Below are positions 35,001 to 45,100 of a stretch of DNA of 64,000 nt, piece by piece. A model generated the notes under the pieces. The model was not told where the DNA came from. It saw only the letters and a list, made by a program, of their open reading frames with translations, and ran no database searches. The position numbers were made by a program, and so were the translations under genes. Origin of the DNA: Rhynchopus sp. YZ270_cl-10 (Eukaryota > Euglenozoa > Diplonemea > Diplonemida > Diplonemidae); the NCBI GenBank assembly GCA_964035575.1, contig OZ037897.1:1240001-1304000 (forward strand), given 5' to 3'. Every line of letters starts with the position of its first letter. The first letter of the stretch is position 1.

Positions 35001-36751
35001 AACAAAAGGCGGACCAGGAGAAGAAGGAAGCGTTGCAGCGTGCGTCGGACGCGTGGCAGCAAGCCCTGGAGGTACGGCGGGAGCATCGTCGGTCGTGGGG
35101 ACCGGATTTGGCCGCGCTTCGGGGCACTTTTGGCGACCGCCAGCAGGAGTTGAGTCGTTTCCTGGAGGAACAGAATGTGCGTCTGGACCAGGCGAAGGCG
35201 GCGGACAGGCATCGTGTGGAGGAGCTGACCGCCAGGCACAAGCGGGAACTCGCAGAGGACGCGAAGAAGATGCATGCGCAGTACTTGGAAGACTGCGATC
35301 GGCACCCCGAAGCAGGAGAGTCGCTCCGGGCGGAGTATGACAGGCAACGCTGCGAGAGGCATTACGCCATCGCAGCTAAGCATGAGTCGGAGCAGAAGGC
35401 GACCACTCTGTTGTTGACGGCGGTGAACCTCTCCCGACAGCTGGAGGCAGAACGCATGGTGGCATACGGGCGGTGCTTTGGGGTGGTGTGCGAAGGGCGG
35501 CTATTCCTCCCCTGCCATGCGGTGCGGAGAGCGGTGGGCGACGACCCTGAAGGACTCGAACCTGACTGTGTCGGCGACTGGATGGCTCTCTTTGGTCCTC
35601 AAGGTGCTTCTCCGTGCCCGGGCGAGTTCCTGTACTGCTGGGCGACACAGCAGCCGTGGAGTGGGAACGGGGAGGGGGACGGTGATTGCCCGGAGTCGGT
35701 GGTCGCCCGTCAGGCGGTTAGGAAGATAGCAGGGGAGGCCGGATACTGCGACACCTGGGGCAAGACCAGCGCGGTCATCGTCGTTCGGGAAGGCAGGGTC
35801 AGCTGGGGAACCCCTTCTCGGGATCAGCTGGAGGAGGAGGTGGGGCGACAGGCCGAGGCGGCAGACACCGAGGTGCGTGTGAAGGTGGAGGAGATGGATG
35901 ATGATGAGCAGGAGCAGGAGGAGGACCTCGACACCGCGATGGAGGGGGCGGATCGCTCGCATTCTCTGTCAGTGGAAGGCATCCCTGACCAGAAGAAGCA
36001 AGCGAGGGTGAGGGAATTGCTGAGGGCGCAGAGCGAGGCTTGGATGTGGACGGAGGAGGAGCGGACGGAGAGGGGGGGTCTTTTCCCGTGCCTCACCATG
36101 GGGTCGCCGGTGCCTTCTTCTGTGACGAAGTGGATCTCCCTGTTCCACTACCGTCAGGGAGAGAAACAGGATGGCAGACCCTTGTTGTCACTCCCCCTCT
36201 CTACCGCTACTTTCACTCAGTGGTATGAGGTGATGAAGGTGGTGGGTTTGCATGAGTGGTCGGTTCAGGAAAAGTGCAAGGCAAAGTCGACGTTGCATGC
36301 CCTGACGGACAACCGGAGCAGTAGGGGGCAGGCCTTTGCAGCGGAGAGTACAAGGAGGGAGAATGAGGCACGAGCGGCTCGAGAGGGAATAGGCCGACAA
36401 CCTCAAGCCTCCTCTTCTTCTTCTTCTTCCTCCACCTCTGCAGGCCGTGGCACTACAACCTCCATCGCCCAACCTGCAGTCTCCACTTCTTCCTCCTCCT
36501 CATCGGCAGGCCGTGGCAATGCAACCTCCTCCGCCCAACCTGCTCCTTCCCCAGCTCCCAAAGGACCCCAGCGCCATGCAGCTCAGGGTAGGTCCAACAC
36601 GTCGAACGTGTTCACCGACGCAGTGGCACAAGCGACGCAGCATGTGCTCTCGCCCCAGGAGGTGCAGAGAGGGCGCAATGGTCGCGGTGGTGGACAGAAG
36701 GGGAGACAGAGCGGAGGAAGGAAGGGGAAAAAGGGGAATAAAAAGAATTAG
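29090..36751 (+). CDS. Family B polyprotein: two OTU-like domains, C2H2 finger, RT, RLE endonuclease
   Basis: 2,553 residues from the first ATG inside the element to TAG 36,749. In order: three hydrophobic segments (~128-142, ~216-246, ~262-280) that could span a membrane; OTU-like domain 1 with NDCGY (Cys345) and SHFEAV (His462); C2H2 finger (Cys525, Cys530, His552, His556); RT with Asp951 in KIDYRNAF and Asp1038/1039 in YLDDG; post-RT finger (Cys1358, Cys1361) then RHN; endonuclease with PGDVYL (Asp1426) and CLDITH (Asp1442); OTU-like domain 2 with GDCAFE (Cys1685) and GHYEPL (His1803); Cys-rich finger from Cys1852; Gln/Lys-rich coiled coil near 1,950-2,080; Ser-rich, Gly/Lys-rich C-terminus. 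RT and RLE drive target-primed insertion. The OTU roles (self-processing or deubiquitination) are inference. The upstream open frame through the CAG tract is not part of the protein. Confidence 0.87.
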   Translation: MMRVWQKGCVQIEFWFDWWCNLWEVFTSLRQPDPCWVAEAPEWGVFVSFAVLDLWKDRRAPTLSHLILWLVGRRTRRTRRGHRSLNWTKSQAGRLRRRKAPCNRPPSPAAHPVFRRIRVADALRGALQCVAIWVLVFVGSELGRSAPHALGCALFRDAEVLGVGLLRGLCRARRGWRWLEGASERVHRWTGGIRVAASLVRASVMGVGQLSVRAAEWVWVAWSAGGCLAGFVALVGVARPLGWVLLLEVRRVAARRWTRRIGMAFGMLAVSLLVLLSLLWRAVTPWDLRPAPADPEHPVSLSPFALTGGCANVNAPAYTEQAVSVDATLAKFGAKRIPNVSTNDCGYVALHLWDHDTQPDVRAMRKQLYDTAVEVSNRLVQVLGSQEAMTEFANGVTGEAHLNHLGLQLTATASRINIVVVQASEENPLVRITPGSKRVAKSYAESFQAKLPTVVIALCDSHFEAVELVPEVGKTKEGMAEKMRKEARQAVLDTAHLDGIIPTNTTTTAPLATKLGHINADRVFCPFDGCRAGILSSSDAVGGLSRKGLLQHMRRHQADGAYIPDELLGHLGMSRCANDQCDMLLPQSKEVCNTCTVHFGEEGFTAPSPSSRGMLTDQDDLPSFEVMGTTRIQLKGGCPDKHLQLYSELFLRVLMDILEYQDEVAWKRLALFFTVLHRTRTERGGKDQERRLTSTWGKDLEAWKAGQYVALWEQTVEERKPRPSGWSDEDTDEGRRKRTIAKARAGLPSQAMSCATSDGLAPQTPATLEKLQTKHPAAADSKALEQADWPQPQEVPPVTVVEVMKALRSMPKSSAAGPSNVTGAHLRTLCLQRRAKGTLAALAAVLTSLARGNAPVEVAEFFAGANLVALRKPAKGPGLEEDVRPIAVGDTLRRLVGKILSARVRVPARTLLLRGNQVGVATARGAAVATDVISQYAVRNRGKGKVILKIDYRNAFNCVDRLSMLRAVDANLPELAPWVRWCYLEPSSLFYGGDTIRSQRGAQQGDPLGPLLFSLTIHQMALELKGHPGLDGTLWYLDDGSLRGSPKAVFEAYQVLRTRSSELGLEVNANKCELISTGGVSTEELKAVGFTLTEGGQDAMGEGGFRLLDVDGFDFLGIPIGSAAFCEEYMARKVDDSRRNLEALVDLGDSQAAFYVLRYCEGYCRMVFYMRGIPQCAEYLTAFDDLIDRCLAALLHDPDGALLELARVQAALPVALGGLGIRRTVDHRTAASLASQSGNLQLSQALDPAFTWDEERWNSAAEEYNSRVPVAFHVDRAQPKKILEQQSLSSAVIDAQADKLMQQLCMRDRARMKSLLLPLSGTYLTATPSARNQMSSADFAVVTRFRLGVAIHAEGTTCSACQGGQKRVVMDSFGDHTFGCPYSKHRVARHNALRDSVYRAAQGAGLDPALEETVRVELESKKRPGDVYLPVGVAENGPRCLDITHVCPTLPSYRTGASKFVGWSAKNQGQVKREKHERDLNKINTKFSPIVFEAFGGAGDEANLLIAQLGGLTTGQTSHLTGSAELRIRESIAVAYQKKVASSFLERGAMCVGIATLKREPCVEVDVAPSAEDMDRFGRRSAGAVEPLCDDANPDDDMSRPAPDRSEEQQGKRKRDVKPDHVEPPRKRTGRFDSATVIPEGPGLDVVREWEFLRECPAAQRPRATEQAAKLGASKVTWSFVAGDCAFEALLFATGRTDLSVEGLRQAAVKKVQGRADLSSAAVPNFGVWQRLMTSGDRGDQRTWADAIAVAGAGEALEVSVVILNEFARPSLMVPRKRPKAVVLLLHSGDQDAADGSGSIPGHYEPLTMDPALQQHILSFEATGGKGECQSERPMAFVGAREAEASNTFLQCEQCSKLFDASDAHFCCHTCGGLACLHCAQGSKHCPLSQIGRAEYFSALSFLHSNVPAQAASAEGSGDPPPKRAPSPAVPAPEGEDVEEVDTPMAGEEGQQAEQKQQKHEKQRKQQKQQQQKADQEKKEALQRASDAWQQALEVRREHRRSWGPDLAALRGTFGDRQQELSRFLEEQNVRLDQAKAADRHRVEELTARHKRELAEDAKKMHAQYLEDCDRHPEAGESLRAEYDRQRCERHYAIAAKHESEQKATTLLLTAVNLSRQLEAERMVAYGRCFGVVCEGRLFLPCHAVRRAVGDDPEGLEPDCVGDWMALFGPQGASPCPGEFLYCWATQQPWSGNGEGDGDCPESVVARQAVRKIAGEAGYCDTWGKTSAVIVVREGRVSWGTPSRDQLEEEVGRQAEAADTEVRVKVEEMDDDEQEQEEDLDTAMEGADRSHSLSVEGIPDQKKQARVRELLRAQSEAWMWTEEERTERGGLFPCLTMGSPVPSSVTKWISLFHYRQGEKQDGRPLLSLPLSTATFTQWYEVMKVVGLHEWSVQEKCKAKSTLHALTDNRSSRGQAFAAESTRRENEARAAREGIGRQPQASSSSSSSSTSAGRGTTTSIAQPAVSTSSSSSSAGRGNATSSAQPAPSPAPKGPQRHAAQGRSNTSNVFTDAVAQATQHVLSPQEVQRGRNGRGGGQKGRQSGGRKGKKGNKKN

Positions 36752-37663
36752 AGAGTTAGAGAGTTAGAGGGTGAGAGTGTGTGTGTAGAAGCGTGTAGAG
36801 AATGACAGTTTGCCCCATGTTTATTTTTAACCCTTTTTATTTTGTGTTTTTTGTTCTTTTCATCCTTTGGGGTTTGCCCCCCCCTTTCCCCCCTTTCCGC
36901 CCCCCTTCCTATTTGTTAATATTTTTGGTTGGCTGCTGGCTAGGACGGGTCTACCCCAGCGACGGCCCTTACCCCTTGGACGAGGCTCTGAGGGTAGAGG
37001 GCAGTCTCGGAGTAAGACCTGTCTAAGAGCCAGGCCAGTGGCATCAGGAGCCATTGGGCCACTTTTATAGATTGTGCAGTAGAGTAGAGTTTGTACAGAA
37101 CTCTTGTCCTTTGAGTTCCTTTTTTCACTCCTTTAGTTTTTCATTTTTACCTTGTGAAGGTCAATTTCAATTTTTCATTTTTCAAAACCACCACAGGTAA
37201 GCACGAGACCCACCATTGTTGTTGTTGATTTTGTTGTGCGTTATTGTTGTTTTACCCTTTGGGTGTCAGTCAGTCGGGTCAGGTCACACTTACTGAAGTT
37301 CTCAAAAATTTTCACCAAAAAGAAAACTACTAAAAAGATTATGGAACTTCCTTTTTATTTGTTTGTGTGTTACAGAGGAAACGGCTCACTCAATCCCCTC
37401 CTTCTCCTCCCCTCCCCTCCCCAAGACAAAGCAAAATAAAACTACACCGGTAGACAGAGCAACCCTCCCGTCCCATCCCCTCCCCTTTTCCTTTTGGGAA
37501 AAATTGCACTCACATACGACCCTTTTGCTTATTTGCAGGGAAGTGTTGGTTGTAGTTGTCCCAGATGCTTTCTATTTTAGTGCCACTAACTGTGTTTTCA
37601 GGCACTGTCTTGCCAGTACAATAGTAAAGTGCCCTTGTCTGGACATCTAGCTGTTTACATACT
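36752..37663 (+). other. 3' UTR of family B element, with possible splice signals
   Basis: No coding frame. It contains CACAGGTAAGCACGAG near 37,192 and a T-rich tract ending TGTGTTACAG at about 37,374, a plausible GT-AG intron of ~178 bp or an SL acceptor site. AAATAAAA occurs near 37,434. The same block is present at 7,995-8,937 and, inverted, at 9,736-10,725 and 21,276-22,187. Confidence 0.6.
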
Positions 37664-40600
37664 GTGCTTCTCCCGTTTGACCTGGCCCTGGTTCTTCGCC
37701 GACCAGCCCACAAACTTCGAGGCCCCTGTTCTGTAGGAAGGCAAGGTGGGGCACACGTGGGTGATGTCCAAACAACGAGGTCCATTTTCCGCCACTCCTA
37801 CTGGGAGGTAGACGTCGCCTGGCCGCTTCTTCGACTCCAACTCCACTCGCACGGTCTCCTCCAAAGCAGGGTCCAAGCCCGCCCCTTGAGCAGCTCGGTA
37901 CACCGAATCCCGCAAGGCGTTGTGGCGGGCGACGCGGTGTTTGGAGTAGGGGCAGCCAAAGGTGTGGTCGCCAAAGGAGTCCATGACAACCCTTTTCTGC
38001 CCCCCCTGACATGCCGAGCAAGTCGTTCCCTCCGCATGGATGGCCACCCCTAGTCGGAAACGGGTCACAACCGCAAAATCCGCTGAAGACATCTGGTTCC
38101 TTGCTGAGGGTGTCGCCGTGAGGTACGTCCCGGAAAGCGGCAGGAGAAGGGACTTCATCCGTGCTCGGTCTCGCATGCAGAGCTGTTGCATCAACTTGTC
38201 TGCCTGGGCGTCAATCACCGCAGATGACAGACTCTGCTGCTCCAGGATCTTCTTCGGCTGGGCCCTGTCCACGTGAAACGCCACCGGTACCCTGGAGTTG
38301 TACTCCTCAGCCGCGCTGTTCCATCTCTCCTCATCCCAGGCGAAGGCAGGGTCCAAGGCCTGCGACAGTTGCAGGTTCCCTGACTGAGAGGCGAGGGACG
38401 CAGCTGTCCGATGGTCCACGGTGCGACGGATACCCAGCCCCCCAAGCGCCACAGGAAGCGCCGCCTGCGCCCTTGCCAACTCCGGCAGCGCCCCATCCGG
38501 GTCATGCAGAAGCGCAGCCAGGCACCTGTCGATCAGGTCGTCAAAGGCCGTCAGGTACTCCGCGCACTGTGGGATCCCCCGCATGTAGAACACCATGCGG
38601 CAGTAGCCTTCGCAGTATCTCAGTACGTAGAAGGCTGCCTGGGAGTCCCCGAGGTCCACAAGGGCTTCCAGGTTGCGGCGGGAATCGTCCACCTTCTGGG
38701 CCATGTACTCCTCGCAGAAAGCCGCAGACCCAATGGGGATGCCCAAGAAGTCGAACCCATCCACATCCAACAGCCGGAACCCGCCTTCACCCATGGCGTC
38801 CTGTCCACCCTCGTTCAACGTGAACCCCACGGCCTCGAGATCCTCCTTGGAGACGCCACCAGTGGAGATGAGCTCACACTTGTTCGCGTTCACCTCCAAC
38901 CCCAGTTCGGAGCTACGAGTGCACAGAACCTGGTACGCCTCAAAAACCGCCTTAGGGGACCCCCGCAGAGAGCCGTCATCGAGGTACCACAAAGTCCCAT
39001 CCAGGCCTGGGTGCCCCTTCAGCTCTAGCGCCATCTGGTGGATGGTCAGGGAGAAGAGAAGCGGGCCCAAGGGATCTCCTTGTTGAGCTCCGCGCTGTGA
39101 CCTTATGGTATCCCCACCATAAAACAGGCTGGAGGGCTCCAGGTAACACCATCGCACCCATGGGGCCAGCTCGGGGAGGTTCGCGTCGACCGCTCTTAGC
39201 ATCGACAGGCGGTCTACGCAGTTGAACGCGTTACGGTAGTCAATTTTCAAAATGACTTTACCTTTTCCGCGGTTGCGCACGGCGTACTGCGAGATAACAT
39301 CAGTCGCCACTGCCGCCCCCCTTGCCGTTGCCACCCCCACCTGGTTCCCTCGAAGAAGAAGCGTCCTAGCAGGCACCCGCACTCGCGCCGACAGAATCTT
39401 TCCCACCAGTCTGCGGAGAGTGTCCCCAACCGCAATCGGTCGCACGTCCTCCTCCAGGCCCGGCCCCTTTGCAGGCTTCCGGAGAGCCACCAAGTTAGCG
39501 CCGGCGAAGAACTCAGCCACCTCCACTGGAGCATTTCCTCGTGCCAAAGACGTCAACACTGCGGCCAGCGCTGCCAAAGTGCCCTTAGCCCGCCTCTGTA
39601 GGCAAAGTGTACGAAGGTGCGCGCCCGTCACGTTCGAGGGACCCGCCGCCGATGACTTCGGCATGCTCCGCAGGGCCTTCATCACCTCCACCACTGTCAC
39701 CGGTGGGACCTCCTGAGGCTGGGGCCAATCCGCCTGCTCCAGGGCCTTGGAGTCGGCAGCGGCTGGGTGCTTCGTCTGAAGCTTTTCCAGCGTCGCCGGT
39801 GTCTGTGGGGCGAGGCCGTCGCTGGTAGCGCAAGACATGGCCTGGCTCGGGAGTCCTGCTCTCGCTTTGGCGATGGTGCGCTTCCGTCTCCCTTCGTCAG
39901 TGTCCTCATCCGACCACCCAGAGGGCCTTGGCTTCCGCTCCTCTACCGTTTGCTCCCACAGGGCGACATACTGGCCAGCCTTCCAAGCCTCCAAGTCCTT
40001 CCCCCAGGTGCTCGTCAAACGTCGCTCCTGGTCCTTGCCCCCTCGTTCTGTCCGTGTCCGGTGCAACACAGTGAAGAACAGTGCAAGGCGCTTCCAGGCC
40101 ACCTCGTCCTGGTACTCAAGGATGTCCATAAGAACCCTCAGGAAGAGCTCGCTGTACAGCTGCAGGTGTTTGTCTGGGCACCCGCCCTTCAGCTGGATCC
40201 TGGTGGTCCCCATGACTTCAAAGGAGGGGAGGTCATCCTGATCTGTCAGCATTCCTCGACTGGAGGGAGACGGAGCGGTGAAGCCTTCTTCGCCAAAGTG
40301 CACCGTACAGGTGTTGCAGACCTCCTTGCTCTGCGGCAATAGCATGTCGCACTGATCGTTCGCACAGCGCGACATGCCCAAGTGGCCCAACAGCTCGTCG
40401 GGGATGTACGCCCCATCCGCCTGGTGGCGACGCATGTGCTGCAGCAAGCCCTTACGAGACAGGCCCCCGACCGCATCACTCGAAGACAAAATTCCCGCTC
40501 TGCATCCATCAAAGGGGCAGAACACCCGATCCGCATTGATGTGTCCCAGCTTGGTAGCCAGGGGGGCGGTGGTGGTGGTGTTGGTGGGGATGATGCCATC

Positions 40601-42091
40601 CAAATGCGCTGTGTCCAGCACTGCCTGCCGAGCCTCCTTCCTCATCTTCTCTGCCATCCCCTCCTTGGTCTTCCCCACCTCCGGGACAAGCTCCACTGCC
40701 TCAAAGTGAGAGTCACAGAGAGCGATGACGACCGTGGGAAGTTTCGCTTGGAAGCTCTCCGCGTACGACTTGGCGACTCTTTTGCTACCAGGGGTGATGC
40801 GCACGAGGGGGTTCTCTTCCGATGCCTGCACCACCACGATGTTGATGCGGGATGCTGTCGCGGTGAGCTGAAGCCCCAAGTGGTTGAGGTGGGCCTCGCC
40901 GGTCACACCATTGGCAAACTCCGTCATGGCCTCCTGCGACCCCAGCACCTGCACTAGGCGGTTCGACACCTCCACTGCTGTGTCATACAGCTGCTTGCGC
41001 ATTGCCCTCACGTCCGGCTGCGTGTCGTGGTCCCAGAGGTGTAGTGCCACATAACCACAATCATTAGTAGACACGTTGGGGATGCGTTTAGCTCCAAACT
41101 TCGCCAGAGTCGCGTCCACAGACACCGCCTGCTCTGTATACGCAGGAGCGTTCACGTTTGCGCACCCACCGGTCAACGCAAACGGGGACAAGCTTACCGG
41201 GTGCTCCGGATCAGCAGGGGCAGGGCGCAGGTCCCAGGGCGTCACCGCTCGCCACAACAACGACAGCAAGACCAGTAGGGACACCGCCAGCATGCCAAAT
41301 GCCATCCCGATCCTACGAGTCCACCTGCGTGCTGCCACACGGCGCACCTCCAAGAGAAGAACCCAGCCAAGTGGGCGCGCGACGCCGACCAGTGCCACAA
41401 AACCCGCCAAACAACCACCTGCGGACCATGCAACCCACACCCACTCGGCTGCACGCACCGACAACTGACCCACCCCCATCACACTGGCTCTCACCAAGCT
41501 GGCAGCCACTCGGATCCCTCCGGTCCATCGGTGCACTCGCTCGCTCGCCCCTTCCAGCCACCGCCACCCCCTGCGTGCGCGGCACAGTCCCCGCAGCAGA
41601 CCCACCCCCAGCACCTCCGCGTCCCGAAACAGCGCACAACCCAAAGCATGTGGCGCTGACCTCCCAAGCTCAGACCCCACAAAAACCAGAACCCAGATGG
41701 CCACACACTGCAAAGCACCTCTCAACGCATCGGCGACCCTGATCCTGCGGAAAACTGGGTGCGCTGCCGGGGAGGGCGGACGATTGCAGGGCGCCTTGCG
41801 CCGACGGAGCCTGCCCGCCTGTGACTTGGTCCAGTTCAAGGACCGGTGTCCTCGTCGCGTCCTCCTGGTCCTCCTGCCCACCAGCCACAAAATGAGATGA
41901 CTGAGGGTAGGGGCGCGTCTGTCCTTCCACAGATCCAGGACCGCGAACGACACAAACACTCCCCACTCAGGTGCCTCGGCTACCCAGCAGGGGTCAGGCT
42001 GACGCAAGGAGGTGAAGACCTCCCAGAGGTTGCACCACCAGTCGAACCAAAACTCTATCTGTACACACCCCTTTTGCCACACCCGCATCAT
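37655..42091 (-). pseudogene. Family B polyprotein, N-terminal part (mirror copy)
   Basis: Same 1,478-residue product as at 16,848-21,284: hydrophobic N-terminus, OTU-like domain 1, C2H2 finger, RT and endonuclease core, ending just past the junction. It lacks the C-terminal OTU-like domain and 3' UTR. Confidence 0.88.
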
Positions 42092-42134
42092 CACACAGCC
42101 ACTCTGTCCTTCTCGCCCCGCAAGGCTGACCCCG
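37664..42134 (-). mobile_element. Family B retrotransposon, 5' part (right palindrome arm)
   Basis: Mirror image of 16,805-21,275 about an axis at 29,469.5; coordinates of each pair sum to 58,939. Near-identical, with single-base differences such as the one at 20,550/38,389. It shares the same abrupt junction to the element 3' UTR, so the junction formed once and was duplicated with the arm. Confidence 0.93.
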
Positions 42135-45100
42135 GGCTCTAATGGGTATATTATGCACATAACATACCTAAATTATGTCGATATTTCACCGGCGGAGCCG
42201 AAAAAATCGATTTTCAGGGTGTGCAAAACTGTAAAAATGACGAAAATCGGAAAAATGACGATTTTTTGGTCAAAATATTTTTCACAGAAAATCGAATTTT
42301 ACTATTAAGATTGGCTTTGGGCATGACCCAGTAAGGTTACTATGGGCCCCATGGGACATATACACCCGAATACCAGGCCGTATTTTCAAAAAGTTGATAA
42401 TCCCAGTATATGGTATGGCCCTGTGGTACGAAATTTTTGGCCGAAAAAATCGACCAAAAAATCGTCATTTTTCGGGGTCACGGTGACAAAAAGTTGCATT
42501 TTTTCACGAAAAATGGTCGGAATGTGACTTGAATGGGCTCTAATGGGTATATTATGCACATAACATACCTAAATTATGTCGATATTACACCGGCGGAGCC
42601 GAAAAAATCGATTTTCAGGGTGTGCAAAACTGTAAAAATGACGAAAATCGGAAAAATGACGATTTTTTGGTCAAAATATTTTTCACAGAAAATCGAATTT
42701 TACTATTAAGATTGGCTTTGGGCATGACCCAGTAAGGTTACTATGGGCCCCATGGGACAAAAAGACCCGAATACCAGGCCGTATTTTCAAAATGTTGATA
42801 ATCCCAGTATATGGTATGGCCCTGTGGTACGAAATTTTTGGCCGAAAAAATCGACCAAAAAATCGTCATTTTTGGGGGTCACGGTGACAAAAAGTTGCAT
42901 TTTTTCACGAAAAATGGTCGGAATGTGACTTGAATGGGCTCTAATGGGTATATTATGCACATAACATACCTAAATTATGTCGATATTTCACCGGCGGAGC
43001 CGAATGAATCGATTTTCTGGGTGTGCAAAACTGTAAAAATGACGAAAATCGGAAAAATGACGATTTTTTGGTCAAAATATTTTTCACAGAAAATCGAATT
43101 TTACTATTAAGATTGGCTTTGGGCATGACCCAGTAAGGTTACTATGGGCCCCATGGGACATATAGACCCGAATACCAGGCCGTATTTTCAAAGTGTTGAT
43201 AATCCCAGTATATGGTATGGCCCTGTGGTACGAAATTTTTGGCCGAAAAAATCGACCAAAAAATCGTCATTTTTGGGGGTCACGGTGACAAAAAGTTGCA
43301 TTTTTTCACGAAAAATGGTCGGAATGTGACTTGAATGGGCTCTAATGGGAAAATTATGCACATAACATACCTAAATTATGTCGATATTACACCGGCCGAG
43401 CCGAAAAAATCGATTTTCTGGGTGTGCAAAACTGTAAAAATGACGAAAATCGGAAAAATGACGATTTTTTGGTCAAAATATTTTTCACAGAAAATCGAAT
43501 TTTACTATTAATATTGGCTTTGGGCATGACCCAGTAAGGTTACTATGGGCCCCATGGGACATATAGACCCGAATACCAGGCCGTATTTTCAAAAAGCTGA
43601 TAATCCCAGTATATGGTATGGCCCTGTGGTACGAAATTTTTGGCCGAAAAAATCAACCAAAAAATCGTCATTTTTGGGGGTCACGGTGACATAAAGTTGC
43701 ATTTTTTCACGAATAATGGTCGGAATGTGACTTGAATGGGCTCTAATGGGTATATTATGCACATAACATACCTAAATTATGTCGATATTTCACCGGCGGA
43801 GCCGAAAAAATCGATTTTCAGGGTGTGCAAAACTGTAAAAATGACGAAAATCGGAAAAATGACGATTTTTTGGTCAAAATATTTTTCACAGAAAATCGAA
43901 TTTTACTATTAAGATTGGCTTTGGGCATGACCCAGTAAGGTTACTATGGGCCCCATGGGACATATAGACCCGAATACCAGGCCGTATTTTCAAAGTGTTG
44001 ATAATCCCAGTATATGGTATGGCCCTGTGGTACGAAATTTTTGGCCGAAAAAATCGACCAAAAAATCGTCATTTTTGGGGGTCACGGTGACAAAAAGTTG
44101 CATTTTTTCACGAAAAATGGTCGGAATGTGACTTGAATGGGCTCTAATGGGAAAATTATGCACATAACATACCTAAATTATGTCGATATTTCACCGGCGG
44201 AGCCGATAAAATCGATTTTCAGGGTGTGCAAAACTGTAAAAATGACGAAAATCGGAAAAATGACGATTTTTTGGTCAAAATATTTTTCACAGAAAATCGA
44301 ACTTTACTATTAAGATTTGCTTTGGGCATGACCCAGTAAGGTTACTATGGGCCCCATGGGACAAAAAGACCCGAATACCAGGCCGTATTTTCAAAATGTT
44401 GATAATCCCAGTATATGGTATGGCCCTGTGGTACGAAATTTTTGGCCGAAAAAATCGACCAAAAAATCGTCATTTTTGGGGGTCACGGTGACAAAAAGTT
44501 GCATTTTTTCACGAAAAATGGTCGGAATGTGACTTGAATGGGCTCTAATGGGTATATTATGCACATAACATACCTAAATTATGTCGATATTTCACCGGCG
44601 GAGCCGAAAAAATCGATTTTCAGGGTGTGCAAAACTGTAAAAATGACGAAAATCGGAAAAATGACGATTTTTTGGTCAAAATATTTTTCACAGAAAATCG
44701 AATTTTACTATTAAGATTGGCTTTGGGCATGACCCAGTAAGGTTACTATGGGCCCCATGGGACATATAGACCCGAATACCAGGCCGTACTTTCAAAAAGC
44801 TGATAATCCCAGTATATGGTATGGCCCTGTGGTACGAAATTTTTGGCCGAAAAAATCGACCAAAAAATCGTCATTTTTGGGGGTCACGGTGACAAAAAGT
44901 TGCATTTTTTCACGAAAAATGGTCGGAATGTGACTTGAATGGGCTCTAATGGGTATATTATGCACATAACATACCTAAATTATGTCGATATTTCACCGGC
45001 CGAGCCGAAAAAATCGATATTCTGGGTGTGCAAAACTGTAAAAATGACGAAAATCGGAAAAATGACGATTTTTTGGTCAAAATATTTTTCACAGAAAATC

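Larger units (their letters stand above)
29047..37663 (+). mobile_element. Family B non-LTR retrotransposon, near full-length copy
   Basis: 8.6 kb from the shared 5' boundary CGGGGTCAGCC to ACATACT. Only the last ~80 bp of 3' UTR and the poly(A) tail are missing, because an inverted copy is joined here. One very long ORF fills most of it. There are no terminal repeats. RT followed by CCHC-like finger and restriction-like endonuclease places it with the RLE-bearing LINEs; YLDDG and GAQQGDPLGPLLFSL resemble Utopia/R2-type RTs, but the clade needs a tree. It is the only copy here containing every domain. Confidence 0.93.
32131..43444 (-). repeat. Right arm of ~11.3 kb inverted repeat
   Basis: Partner of 15,495-26,808. 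Divergence is uneven: the outer portion (37.66-42.13 kb) is almost identical to its mate, while the inner portion (32.1-36.7 kb) carries visibly more substitutions, for example around 32,260-32,370 and 33,890-33,910. Confidence 0.95.

Noticed and set aside
26428-36751. Very long open frames running through the CAG/CAA tract and into the family B ORF (up to 3,310 codons)
   Set aside because: The tract lacks stops in all frames because of its composition. The element boundary at 29,047 and its own ATG at 29,090 define the real protein start.
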